64,000 nucleotides of DNA from Planctomycetaceae bacterium (GTDB lineage: Bacteria; Planctomycetota; Planctomycetia; Planctomycetales; Planctomycetaceae), in contig JAKFUG010000012.1 in the NCBI GenBank assembly GCA_021732785.1, positions 62,001-126,000 on the forward strand. Direction: 5' to 3'. A program made the position numbers and the translations under genes. Each line of letters starts with the position of its first letter. Within the stretch, counting starts at the first letter, position 1. This document shows, piece after piece, positions 8,877-16,535 of the stretch. A model generated the notes under the pieces. That model saw only the letters and a program-made list of their open reading frames with translations. It had not been told where the DNA came from and searched no databases.

Positions 8877-9761
8877 ATGAAGAGCGAACACCGCCACGAA
8901 CTGCAACGCAACGACCTGAAAGAAATCGCCCTGCGGGCCAAGCCGTGGTTTGAACAACACGGCATGCAAGCCCTTGTTGGGCTTGTGGTTGCGCTGGTGA
9001 TGATTGCCATTGGCGTCTATTGGATCAACCAGCCGAAGCCCGACGCTCCCGGCTGGGGACGGCTCACGTCCGCCCAGACGGTGGATGAATACGGAGCCGT
9101 CGCCGACAAGTACGCCGACAGCCTCGCCGGCGTGTGGGCGCGACTGCGAATGGCCGAGTTGAATCTCGAAGACGGCATTCTCGCGCTCTTCACCGATCGC
9201 GAGTTGGGCCTCAAAGACGTCAAGCGGGCGCAGGAAGATTTTGAAGCGGTGCTCAAAAGCTCCATCGCGCTGCCGGATGCGTTGAGACAACGGGCATTGC
9301 TGGGGCTGGCACGGGCACAAGAAGCGGCCAGCGACGGAGATACGCAGGCGGCGCTCGCCACCTATCGCAAGCTGGAAGAAGACTATCCGACCTCGATCTA
9401 TGAGGGTCTGGTCAAACAAAAGATCAAGGATTTGGAAACGGGCGATGCAAAAGCGTTCTATGCATGGTTCCATTTGCAGAAGCCGAAGCCGCCCGATTTC
9501 CGACGACCGAGCGATGGCACACCCGGCGGGATTTCGCTCCCACCCGGTTTCTCGATTCCCGGCGAAACCCCGGATGTAAGCCTGCCGCCGAAGCCAACGG
9601 GGACTACGCCACCCACGGAAACACCCAAGACCGAAACGCCGAAAGAAGAGCCCAAAGCGGACGCCGCCAAGCCGGAGACGCCCAAGGAAGAAGCGCCAGC
9701 GGAGAAAAAGGCCGACGAAGAGAAGAAGCCCGCAGAGGACAAACCGGCGACGAATCCGTAA
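8877..9761 (+). CDS. Membrane-anchored TPR protein with Pro/Glu/Lys-rich tail
   Basis: A 294-residue protein. After a cytosolic N-terminus of about 35 residues (MKSEHRHELQRNDLKEIALR) a single transmembrane helix follows (ALVGLVVALVMIAIGVYWI). TPR-like helices cover residues about 60-200 (RALLGLARAQEAASDGDTQA, TYRKLEEDYPTSIYEGLVKQ). The last 80 residues are a low-complexity tail of PKEE, PET and EEKK repeats, probably disordered. The layout resembles YfgM-like single-pass TPR proteins acting in envelope protein traffic, but the tail is unusual. The ATG at 8877 is favoured because the upstream in-frame extension has no membrane or TPR character. Confidence 0.75.
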   Translation: MKSEHRHELQRNDLKEIALRAKPWFEQHGMQALVGLVVALVMIAIGVYWINQPKPDAPGWGRLTSAQTVDEYGAVADKYADSLAGVWARLRMAELNLEDGILALFTDRELGLKDVKRAQEDFEAVLKSSIALPDALRQRALLGLARAQEAASDGDTQAALATYRKLEEDYPTSIYEGLVKQKIKDLETGDAKAFYAWFHLQKPKPPDFRRPSDGTPGGISLPPGFSIPGETPDVSLPPKPTGTTPPTETPKTETPKEEPKADAAKPETPKEEAPAEKKADEEKKPAEDKPATNP

Positions 9762-9807
9762 TACCCCACTGTTACTGCCCCGCCTCCGAGTGACCGCTTG
9801 CGCTTTC

Positions 9808-10512
9808 TCAGCCGTCGGGCATCACTTTCCCAACCTTCCGATCCTGCCACCACAGGACCGCAATCAGCGGCACAAACGCGAGTGATGCCCATTGGTAGCC
9901 GGTGAACCCGCCGGTGAGACGCACTTCCGGGCGAATGAATTCGGTTACGAACCGGTAACCGCAATATGCCAACAGATAAAGTTTGAAGCGTTGTCGCGGG
10001 AACCAACCGAGACGTTCAAGGACAAAGAGCACCACTGCCATCAACAGGTGAAACGCGGTTTCGTACAACTGCGTGGGATGCCGCGGGATACCATCACCAA
10101 AGTCGACGCCCCAAGGCAGCAACGTCCGCTGTCCATAACAGCAGCGACCGACAAAACAACCGAGGCGACCGATGCCGATGGACACAGCGACGGGAATCGC
10201 GAACGAATCGCCGGTCTTGGTCTGCACGCCGACAATCGCTTTGGCAATCTCGACCCCGATGTAACCCCCGGCGAGCCCGAACAGAATCGTTTTGCCGTCG
10301 CTGAGCCACGCTTGAGCACAGAGCGCCCCGCGGGGATCGGCGAGCGCGAATGGCAATTTACTGCCGAGCATCCCCCCGCAAAACGCCCCGATGGCAACCG
10401 CCGCGCGTTGCGAACCCGTGAGCGCAAGTTTCGCTTGCCGTCGTTGTGAAAGGGCAATTCCCGCCACCAGCGCCGTCAACATAATGAGGGGAAACAACGC
10501 CGAGACGGACAT
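9808..10512 (-). CDS. lgt: Prolipoprotein diacylglyceryl transferase-like protein
   Basis: A 234-residue polytopic membrane protein. The Lgt signature is present as GRLGCFVGRCCYG (family GRIGNF/GCFxxxCCYG) and RHPTQLYE, with a later YRFVTEFIRPEV block. Lgt moves diacylglycerol from phosphatidylglycerol to the lipobox cysteine of prelipoproteins. The protein is about 50 residues shorter than enterobacterial Lgt, mostly at the N-terminus, and the usual HGL motif is not seen, so a divergent or specialised paralogue is possible. It starts at ATG 10512; the frame upstream runs into the repeat at 10577-10684. Confidence 0.8.
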   Translation of the reverse strand: MSVSALFPLIMLTALVAGIALSQRRQAKLALTGSQRAAVAIGAFCGGMLGSKLPFALADPRGALCAQAWLSDGKTILFGLAGGYIGVEIAKAIVGVQTKTGDSFAIPVAVSIGIGRLGCFVGRCCYGQRTLLPWGVDFGDGIPRHPTQLYETAFHLLMAVVLFVLERLGWFPRQRFKLYLLAYCGYRFVTEFIRPEVRLTGGFTGYQWASLAFVPLIAVLWWQDRKVGKVMPDG

Positions 10513-10576
10513 CGAACAGCCACATGCGAGAGGATGAATTGCAGATGAGCGACGAAAAGACGAAAGGAGCAGGATT

Positions 10577-10684
10577 TTAGCCACAAGAAGCACAGAAGAC
10601 ACAAAAGGGAAAGCAAAGAAAAGATGCAGGTCGTGTCTTTCTTTGTCCTTGTTTTTGTGCCTTCTGTGCCTCTTGTGGCGAAAA
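10577..10684. repeat. GCCACAAGAGGCACAGAAG palindrome, copy 2
   Basis: The left arm TTAGCCACAAGAAGCACAGA pairs with the right arm ending TCTGTGCCTCTTGTGGCGAA, around a centre of about 50 bp. It lies between the lgt-like gene and the GspF-like gene, both leftward, and matches the copy at 8592-8682 in both arms. Confidence 0.85.
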
Positions 10685-10704
10685 AATCTTCCGCGGTTTC
10701 GTGG

Positions 10705-11754
10705 CTAGAACTGCCCGTTCGCGGCGTTGTTGATCATGTTGACGTAGAACATCGCCAGCCGGAAGATCAGGAAGATGATCATCGCGGCGACGAACATCCA
10801 CACCGCGCCGCCGAGCATCATCGTGAGGGCCGCCAAACTCCGGCGGGCATCGTCTTCAAATTGCGGGCTGAGTCGTTGCAGCGTTTCCGGCACGGTCCCG
10901 GAGCTTTCCCCCACGCGGACCATCTCGATGAACTGCCGCGGGAACAACCCCGTCGCGGCGACGGCGTCCACGAACTCTTCGCCTTCCATCACCATCGCAA
11001 TGACCATCGGTGACGCGGCGGCGAAGGCCCCGTTGCCCGTCGCTTTGAAGGCGGATTCGAGACTCGGCTTGATCTCCATGCCCGCCTGTTGTGTGAGCGC
11101 ATACGCCCACGAAAATCGGGCGATGGCGAAGGAACGCATGCAATGGCCCACCACGGGGATTTTCAACATCAACCCATGGACGAACGATGCTTGCCGGAAC
11201 CCACGGATCAGCAAAAAGTAAATGACTCCAAAGGCGATCGCAGACCCGAAACAATACGACAGCCAGATGAGCGCCCCGACGGGCCCTTTTAATCCAAAAC
11301 CCAGCGGATCGAACGACGTTTGCCCCGGCTGTGATTGCGAGACCCAGCCCATCACGAGAATCATGCCGGCAATGATGAACACCGCGGCGATGAGTTGAAT
11401 CACCGGCCACGCAATGGCCCCGAGGAACATCCGTTTGACACGTTCCAGGTTTTCGTAATGCGACGCGAGACCGGCGAGCACTTCCGGCAACGACCCGGTT
11501 TGTTCCGCCACGCTCACCATGTCGGTCAGCAGTTCGGGAAACCACGTTCCATGTTGACGCAGAGCCGTGGCGAGGTCCGATCCTTTCCGCAGTTCGTCAT
11601 GCACGTTTTCCAGAATGCGGCGAGCATTGTCCGAACGCTGTTGCTTGCTGATGACCGACAGCGCTTTCAACAGCGGCACGCCGGAATCGAGCATCGTGCC
11701 GAGCGAACGGCAGAACATGCTCAGGGATGACAGCGGCATCTGCGGTGCAAACAC
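10705..11754 (-). CDS. Type II secretion/type IV pilus inner-membrane platform protein (GspF/PilC family)
   Basis: A 349-residue protein with two T2SSF domains: residues about 10-130 (LGTMLDSGVPLLKALSVIS, FPELLTDMVSVAEQTGSLPE) and about 215-340 (YALTQQAGMEIKPSLESAF, QFIEMVRVGESSGTVPE). The repeated [VA]xxGExSGxLPE helix motif and membrane segments at about 145-170 and 195-215 are diagnostic. It lacks the extra cytosolic N-terminus of classical GspF (about 400 residues). The start is GTG 11754 or ATG 11739. No other secretion gene is adjacent, so it is an isolated platform protein here, although pilin-like genes occur at 35.1-35.9 kb. Confidence 0.85.
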   Translation of the reverse strand: MFAPQMPLSSLSMFCRSLGTMLDSGVPLLKALSVISKQQRSDNARRILENVHDELRKGSDLATALRQHGTWFPELLTDMVSVAEQTGSLPEVLAGLASHYENLERVKRMFLGAIAWPVIQLIAAVFIIAGMILVMGWVSQSQPGQTSFDPLGFGLKGPVGALIWLSYCFGSAIAFGVIYFLLIRGFRQASFVHGLMLKIPVVGHCMRSFAIARFSWAYALTQQAGMEIKPSLESAFKATGNGAFAAASPMVIAMVMEGEEFVDAVAATGLFPRQFIEMVRVGESSGTVPETLQRLSPQFEDDARRSLAALTMMLGGAVWMFVAAMIIFLIFRLAMFYVNMINNAANGQF

Positions 11755-11948
11755 AGCAACACTTTCGCGACGGACATGGGAAAAGGTTCAGCTCTGAGTG
11801 TAACCGTCGCGTCGACCGTTTGGCGATGCCATCGCTGACAAACCGCGGTTTAGCTTTGTAGGGTGGCCCGAGTCCGCGAGTTCCACCGTTCGCGGGGTGA
11901 AGTCAACCACGCGGACGTAATTCATCCGCAAAGCGCAAGCGGAGACAG

Positions 11949-12281
11949 TTACGTGGTCTCATTCAGATAGCGCGGGACGCGTTGCCGCAGGAGTTTCACG
12001 AGCTTCGGGTCCATGAATTCGTAATCGTCCGGGATCGACAGGCAACCGATTCGTTTTCCGCGAAGTTGTGGACCAAACTGTGTTGTCAGCTTGCGACGAT
12101 GCTTCGGCTCCATCACCAGAATCAAGTCGGCCCAGTCCAGCAGATCCGCCGTCACCGGTTGTTCCGCGTCGGGATTTACGCCAGCCGATGCCGTGGCGAT
12201 TCCCGGACATTCCGCAAACACCCGCTCCGCGGTCGGACTGCGCCAGCGATTCCGCGAACAGACGAAGAGGACGTTGGTCAT
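11949..12281 (-). CDS. Low-molecular-weight phosphatase-like protein
   Basis: A 110-residue protein. The N-terminal P-loop FVCSRNRWRSPTAE contains the CX5RS phosphatase signature (Cys8, Arg14), and the C-terminal IPDDYEFMDP supplies the general-acid Asp region of LMW protein-tyrosine phosphatases. It is about 40 residues shorter than typical LMW-PTPs (about 150), losing helices in the middle, as in a compact subfamily of predicted phosphatases. The substrate is unknown and the gene stands alone. Confidence 0.8.
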   Translation of the reverse strand: MTNVLFVCSRNRWRSPTAERVFAECPGIATASAGVNPDAEQPVTADLLDWADLILVMEPKHRRKLTTQFGPQLRGKRIGCLSIPDDYEFMDPKLVKLLRQRVPRYLNETT

Positions 12282-12740
12282 TCGCGAACCCGAAGTGGGA
12301 TTGTAGGCCGTGGAATTACTCTACGCATAAACGGGTGCATCCGGCGATTGGTGGGGAACATCCGTGAACAATTCCGGACTCCGGAGCCCCAACGGGGTGA
12401 CATTCGATAGCCCAGCCCGAGGTCTTCCGAAGGGCTGGGTTCGTGATCGCACGGCACCCGCAGCCCCACCGGGGCGCGACTCTTTCATGCGTTTGTCGCG
12501 CCCCGGTGGGGCTCGGCAAGGCCCTCCGATCCGTTGACCCAGGGCTGCGCGAAGACGCTGCGCCCTGGGCTATCGAATCGCGCCCCCTTCGGGGCTGAAG
12601 ACCCTTGACGGACTCGTCCACCAAACAGCGGATGCGCCCCGCGCAAACCATTTCTATCGTTTTCCGTTGCGACGCATCCGAGAGGCGATATCTTGAATGA
12701 ATCATCCGCGGAGTCAGATTCATGCCCCGATTCGATCTCT
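12282..12740. repeat. Gene-free block of nested hairpins
   Basis: No gene supported. The block holds a perfect 19-bp hairpin (AGCCCCACCGGGGCGCGAC at 12462-12480 against its reverse complement at 12495-12513). It also has CGATAGCCCAGCCC/GGGCTGGG and a copy of CCCAGGGCTGCGC/GCGCCCTGGG near 12539-12573. The arms contain GGGGCT words, typical of dispersed intergenic repeats. The remaining sequence shows nothing recognisable. Confidence 0.7.
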
Positions 12741-12864
12741 TTAGGAGTTACGCAGTTGCCCCATCAGACCCGTTTTTGACCGGAATATAGCCAGGCATGG
12801 GTAGAGTGGGGCGTTTGCGAGTCAGACCAAACCCCCGAAAAACAGGCAACTGCGTAACTCCTAA
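12741..12864. mobile_element. MITE-like element with perfect 20-bp terminal inverted repeats
   Basis: A 124-bp non-coding unit bounded by TTAGGAGTTACGCAGTTGCC (12741-12760) and its exact reverse complement (12845-12864). Size, perfect termini and lack of coding capacity fit a miniature inverted-repeat element mobilised in trans by a transposase not present in the window. The ends differ from those of the IS4-family element at 1431-3057. No clear target duplication outside the ends was found; a TTA/TAA palindromic target could be included in the ends. Confidence 0.7.
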
Positions 12865-13019
12865 TATAGACGGAACATACTTCCCATTGAAAAACCGAAG
12901 CCCAGGGATTCTGATCCCCTGGGTCTTTGCGTTGAATACACATTCGACTTTGCACCCACGGCATGGTACGACTTCGTCTGTCGAGACCGAATTCAAATCT
13001 CGTCCTCAAAGAGTCTGTT

Positions 13020-13598
13020 ATGGCCGCCGTGGAACGGAGTCCCGAATTGCACCACCGCGCGTGCAGCCGCGTGGTGATTATCGACGTCCAGGAAAAGCTC
13101 GTTGCCGCGATGCCGAAGGGAACGGAACTGGTCGCGAATGTTCGCTGGCTGGCGGACGCCGCCCGGTTGTGTGGCGTGCCGATTCACGTCACCGAACAGT
13201 ATCCGCAGGGTTTGGGACCGACGGTCGCCGGGCTGCACGAATTCGCGGTCGATCGCCTCTCCAAACTCCGTTTCAGTGCTACGGAATTGCTCGGATGGCC
13301 GCCGGCATTGTCCGATCCCGACGGCCGCGATCAGATCATTCTGGCGGGAGTGGAAACCCACGTCTGCGTCCTGCAAACGGCGTTTGACCTGCTCGCCCTC
13401 GGTTACCGGGTGACGATTGCCGCCGATGCCGTTGCGAGCCGCCGCGATTTCGATCAGCAAATCGCCCTGCAACGGCTGCGTGACGCCGGGGCGACCATCG
13501 CGACCATGGAAGCGATTGCCTTCGAGTGGATGGAAACCGCCGCCGACCCGCAATTCCGGGCGTTAAGCCTGCTGGCAAAAAATCGCGGGGGAAGTTGA
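13020..13598 (+). CDS. Isochorismatase-like cysteine hydrolase
   Basis: A 192-residue single-domain protein. The catalytic triad of the isochorismatase/nicotinamidase fold is visible: Asp in VVIIDVQEKLV, Lys in LSKLRFSA and Cys in GVETHVCVLQTA. The cis-peptide strand precedes the Cys as usual, and DAVASR follows. The YcaC-like subgroup acts on small amides or unknown substrates; the N-C substrate cannot be told from sequence. ATG 13020 is chosen because the upstream in-frame part (from 12963) has no family similarity. It appears monocistronic. Confidence 0.88.
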   Translation: MAAVERSPELHHRACSRVVIIDVQEKLVAAMPKGTELVANVRWLADAARLCGVPIHVTEQYPQGLGPTVAGLHEFAVDRLSKLRFSATELLGWPPALSDPDGRDQIILAGVETHVCVLQTAFDLLALGYRVTIAADAVASRRDFDQQIALQRLRDAGATIATMEAIAFEWMETAADPQFRALSLLAKNRGGS

Positions 13599-13605
13599 GC
13601 TGGGG

Positions 13606-13675
13606 TCCGTGGTCAGTTGTCAGTAGAAAAAGGCAGATCCGGTTCTTCTCAACTGACAACTGACAACTGACAACC
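13606..13675. repeat. TCAGTTGTCAGT hairpin repeat
   Basis: GGTCAGTTGTCAGT pairs with the tandem ACTGACAACTGACAACTGAC on the right. It begins about 7 bp after the isochorismatase-like stop codon, a position where it could end or stabilise the transcript. Confidence 0.75.
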
Positions 13676-13749
13676 AATCAGCTATCCTGTGCCGTGACCG
13701 ACCCGGCGTCCGGTCCCATTCCCCCCTTCTCTTTGCGGATTCCGTTCTG

Positions 13750-14121
13750 ATGACCGTCCGTGGCATTCGTGGCGCGACCAGCGTGCCGGAAGATCGTTCC
13801 GACCTCATTCTCGCGGCAACGCGCGAGCTACTGGAAGAATTGATCGCCGCCAATCAGATCACGGACTTCGAGGACATCGTCTCGGCGATCTTCACCACCA
13901 CGCCCGATCTCACGTCCACCTTTCCGGCGGAAGCGGCCCGCGCCATCGGCATGAAACAAGTGCCGCTCCTGTGTGCGTCGGAAATCGCCGTCCCGAAGAG
14001 TTTGCCGAAGTGCATCCGCGTGCTGCTGCACGTCAACACATCGAAGCGGCAAGGTGAAATCCAGCACATCTACCTGCACGAAGCGAAGAAGCTGCGTCCG
14101 GACATGATCAGCGCGCAGTAA
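13750..14121 (+). CDS. aroH: Chorismate mutase, AroH type
   Basis: A 123-residue protein of the trimeric AroH fold, converting chorismate to prephenate for Phe and Tyr synthesis. Active-site residues of the family are seen: Arg in [10 protein letters not shown], Glu in LLEELIAAN, Arg in [11 protein letters not shown] and Tyr in IQHIYLHEA. The block [20 protein letters not shown] is the family signature. Length matches Bacillus AroH. The ATG at 13750 gives the canonical [10 protein letters not shown] start. Confidence 0.95.
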   Translation: MTVRGIRGATSVPEDRSDLILAATRELLEELIAANQITDFEDIVSAIFTTTPDLTSTFPAEAARAIGMKQVPLLCASEIAVPKSLPKCIRVLLHVNTSKRQGEIQHIYLHEAKKLRPDMISAQ

Positions 14122-14288
14122 TCGTCTCATCACCGTCCGGAGCGCGAGCGACGGGCGTGTTTTTGCGCTGTTCCCTGTGGTGTCCGCAAAACGCAAGCGG
14201 TGTCGCACCCTTGCGCTGGTGACGGGAATGTGATTAGAATCACTCCGTGAGGCGAGGGCATCGAAATTCGGTTGTGGGAGTAGGCAGC

Positions 14289-16274
14289 ATGCTGCGGAAA
14301 ATGGGCGTGACCGTTGCGCTGATCGGCTGGGTGTTGTGCGGCGCAACGTCGCTCCGGGCTGGTGATGCCGTCACCGATGCCAAAGATCGGCTGCTCGAAA
14401 ACGTCAAATATCTCGCCAGCGATGAACTCGAAGGCCGGGGCATCGGTACGCAGGGATTGGCGACCGCGGGCAACTTCATTCGTGAAGAGTTCCAGAAGCT
14501 CGGCCTCGCCGTTGATCGGGTTCAAGGCAATGCGTACCAGAAGTTCGACCTGATTTCGTCCGCGAAGCTGGGGGAAAAGAATTCGCTCCAACTCATTGGA
14601 CCGGACGGTAAGACGATTGATCTCGAACTCGGCAAAGATTTCGAGATTTGCTCGTTCGCCGGTTCGGGGGAATTCGAAGGCGAAATCGTCTTTGCCGGAT
14701 ATGGCATCGAAGACGGCGACTCGAAGTACAACGATTTCGATGGCATCGACGTCACCGGCAAAGTGGTGATCATCATGCGGCGCAATCCCCAGCAGGAAAA
14801 TCCGAAGGGGCCCTTCTCCGGGCATGGCACCTCGCGGCATGCCGAATTGCGGACGAAACTCATCCAGGCGAATCAGCACAAAGCCGCCGCGGTGTTATTC
14901 GTGAATGATCCGTACGGGGTGAAGCAGAAAGGGGAAAGCCGCGACAAAAGTCTGGCGAAGGTCACCGCGGAAATCGCCGCCCTCGCGGATGCCTATCTGA
15001 CGACCCCGGAAGCCGATCCGAAGGAAAAACTCACGGCGGCGATTGCCAAATGGAAGCCGCAGAAAGACGCCGCCGCGAAAGCCGTCGATGACGAACTCAT
15101 GAAGTTCGGTTACGCCGGACACGGCGACGACAAGCCGATGGCCCCGGCGATCCATGTGACGCAGGCCCAGATCAACACGCTGCTGAAAGCGGCCCTGAAA
15201 ACCAGCCTCACCGACCTCGAAGCCGAGATCGATCAGGACTGCAAACCACACTCGCAGGGGGTGACCGGTTGGAAAGCCAAGGGGGCGGCGTCCGTTGTGC
15301 GCGTGCGGAGTGACGTCGCTAATGTGATTGGCATTCTCGATGGCGTCGGTCCGAAAGCGGAAGAAACCATCGTCATCGGTGCCCATTACGATCACGTCGG
15401 CCGCGGCGGTGCGAATTCCTTGTCGCCCGGATCAACCGATGTGCATAACGGGGCGGACGACAACGCATCCGGCACCGTCGCGCTATTGGAACTCGCGCGG
15501 CGTTTTGCCGCTCGGCCAGAAAAGTTGCCGCGGCGGTTGATGTTCATCGCCTTCACTGGCGAAGAACTCGGATTGCTTGGTTCCGCGAAGTATGTGAAGG
15601 AACCGATTGTGCCGCTGGACCAGACGATTGCCATGTTCAACATGGATATGGTCGGCCGGTTGCAGGAGGACAAGCTCACCATCTTCGGCAGCGGTACCAG
15701 TTCGCGTTGGGAACCGGAACTCAAAACGCTCAACGAACAGGCGGGCTTCAAGCTTAGCTTCAAACCGGAAGGCTTCGGCCCCAGCGACCATTCGTCGTTC
15801 TACGGCAAGAAGATTCCGGTCCTGCATTTCTTTACGAATAACCATCCCGACTATCACCGGCCGACCGATGACTGGGAGAAAATCAACGTCGCGGGAATCG
15901 AGCGCGTGGTTTCGATGCTCGAAAAAGTCATCGTGATGACTGCGGAGAATCCCGAGCGGCCGGATTACATCGAAGTCAAACAAGCCCCGACCGCCCAGCG
16001 CGGCGGCAATCGTCCGTACTTCGGCACCATTCCCGACTTCGCCAGTGAAGGCGAAGGTTACGGCATCTCCGGCGCGGCGGCCGACAGCCCCGCCGACAAG
16101 GGGGGACTCAAAGGGGGCGACCGCATCATCGCGCTCGGCGACAACAAAGTGACCGGCCTCGACGACTTCGACCTCGCGCTGCGCAAGTTCAAAGCGGGCG
16201 AAGAAATCACCGTCACCGTCACCCGCGACGGCAAACCGGTGGTGTTGAAAGTCACGCTCGCACCGCCACGGTAG
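14289..16274 (+). CDS. Exported M28-family zinc aminopeptidase with C-terminal PDZ domain
   Basis: A 661-residue secreted peptidase. The signal peptide is MLRKMGVTVALIGWVLCGAT...LRAG. A region with PA-domain character sits between (FAGYGIEDGDSKYNDFDGID). The two-zinc M28 core shows GAHYDHVGRGG (His about 365), HNGADDNASG (Asp about 389), AFTGEELGLLGS (Glu about 424), NMDMVG and a final HPDYHRPTD. Residues about 587-657 form a PDZ domain (AADSPADKGGLKGGDRI). It probably trims peptides in the periplasm. ATG 14289 is preferred over the GTG at 14247, since GGGAG lies just upstream. Confidence 0.92.
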   Translation: MLRKMGVTVALIGWVLCGATSLRAGDAVTDAKDRLLENVKYLASDELEGRGIGTQGLATAGNFIREEFQKLGLAVDRVQGNAYQKFDLISSAKLGEKNSLQLIGPDGKTIDLELGKDFEICSFAGSGEFEGEIVFAGYGIEDGDSKYNDFDGIDVTGKVVIIMRRNPQQENPKGPFSGHGTSRHAELRTKLIQANQHKAAAVLFVNDPYGVKQKGESRDKSLAKVTAEIAALADAYLTTPEADPKEKLTAAIAKWKPQKDAAAKAVDDELMKFGYAGHGDDKPMAPAIHVTQAQINTLLKAALKTSLTDLEAEIDQDCKPHSQGVTGWKAKGAASVVRVRSDVANVIGILDGVGPKAEETIVIGAHYDHVGRGGANSLSPGSTDVHNGADDNASGTVALLELARRFAARPEKLPRRLMFIAFTGEELGLLGSAKYVKEPIVPLDQTIAMFNMDMVGRLQEDKLTIFGSGTSSRWEPELKTLNEQAGFKLSFKPEGFGPSDHSSFYGKKIPVLHFFTNNHPDYHRPTDDWEKINVAGIERVVSMLEKVIVMTAENPERPDYIEVKQAPTAQRGGNRPYFGTIPDFASEGEGYGISGAAADSPADKGGLKGGDRIIALGDNKVTGLDDFDLALRKFKAGEEITVTVTRDGKPVVLKVTLAPPR

Positions 16275-16365
16275 CCCACACGCTTGCCGCTTCGCAGAAT
16301 CCCTGCGCTCGCGTTCTTTTTGTCCGAGCCACGATCGTCAGGGAGTGAGTTCCCGTCGATTACGC

Positions 16366-16411
16366 AGACGCAGAGCGTCTCGGCCGTGCATTCCCACGCA
16401 GAGCATGGGAA
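16366..16411. repeat. Two short hairpins (AGACGCAGAGCGTCT and TTCCCACGCAGAGCATGGGAA)
   Basis: AGACGCAGAGCGTCT at 16366-16380 is a self-complementary hairpin, and TTCCCACGCAGAGCATGGGAA at 16391-16411 is a second. Both sit in the 261-bp spacer before the DUF1549 gene and could act on mRNA ends of the M28 gene. No T-run follows. Confidence 0.6.
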
Positions 16412-16535
16412 CGAGATCGGATTATGACAACTCGTCAGAAGTGCTCTTGTATCCCAGCCGTCCCAGACCGATAATTCATATCGCTGCCCGTTGATCCTTC
16501 CGCCCGATGCCCCGCCCCACAGTCAGGACCCCACC

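Noticed and set aside
12748-13009. Leftward frames over the MITE-like element
   Set aside because: They coincide with the inverted repeats and show no coding features.
12985-13015. Possible tRNA-like TpsiC segment (GTTCAAATC-like)
   Set aside because: Only a few bases of similarity; no acceptor or anticodon stem could be formed around it.
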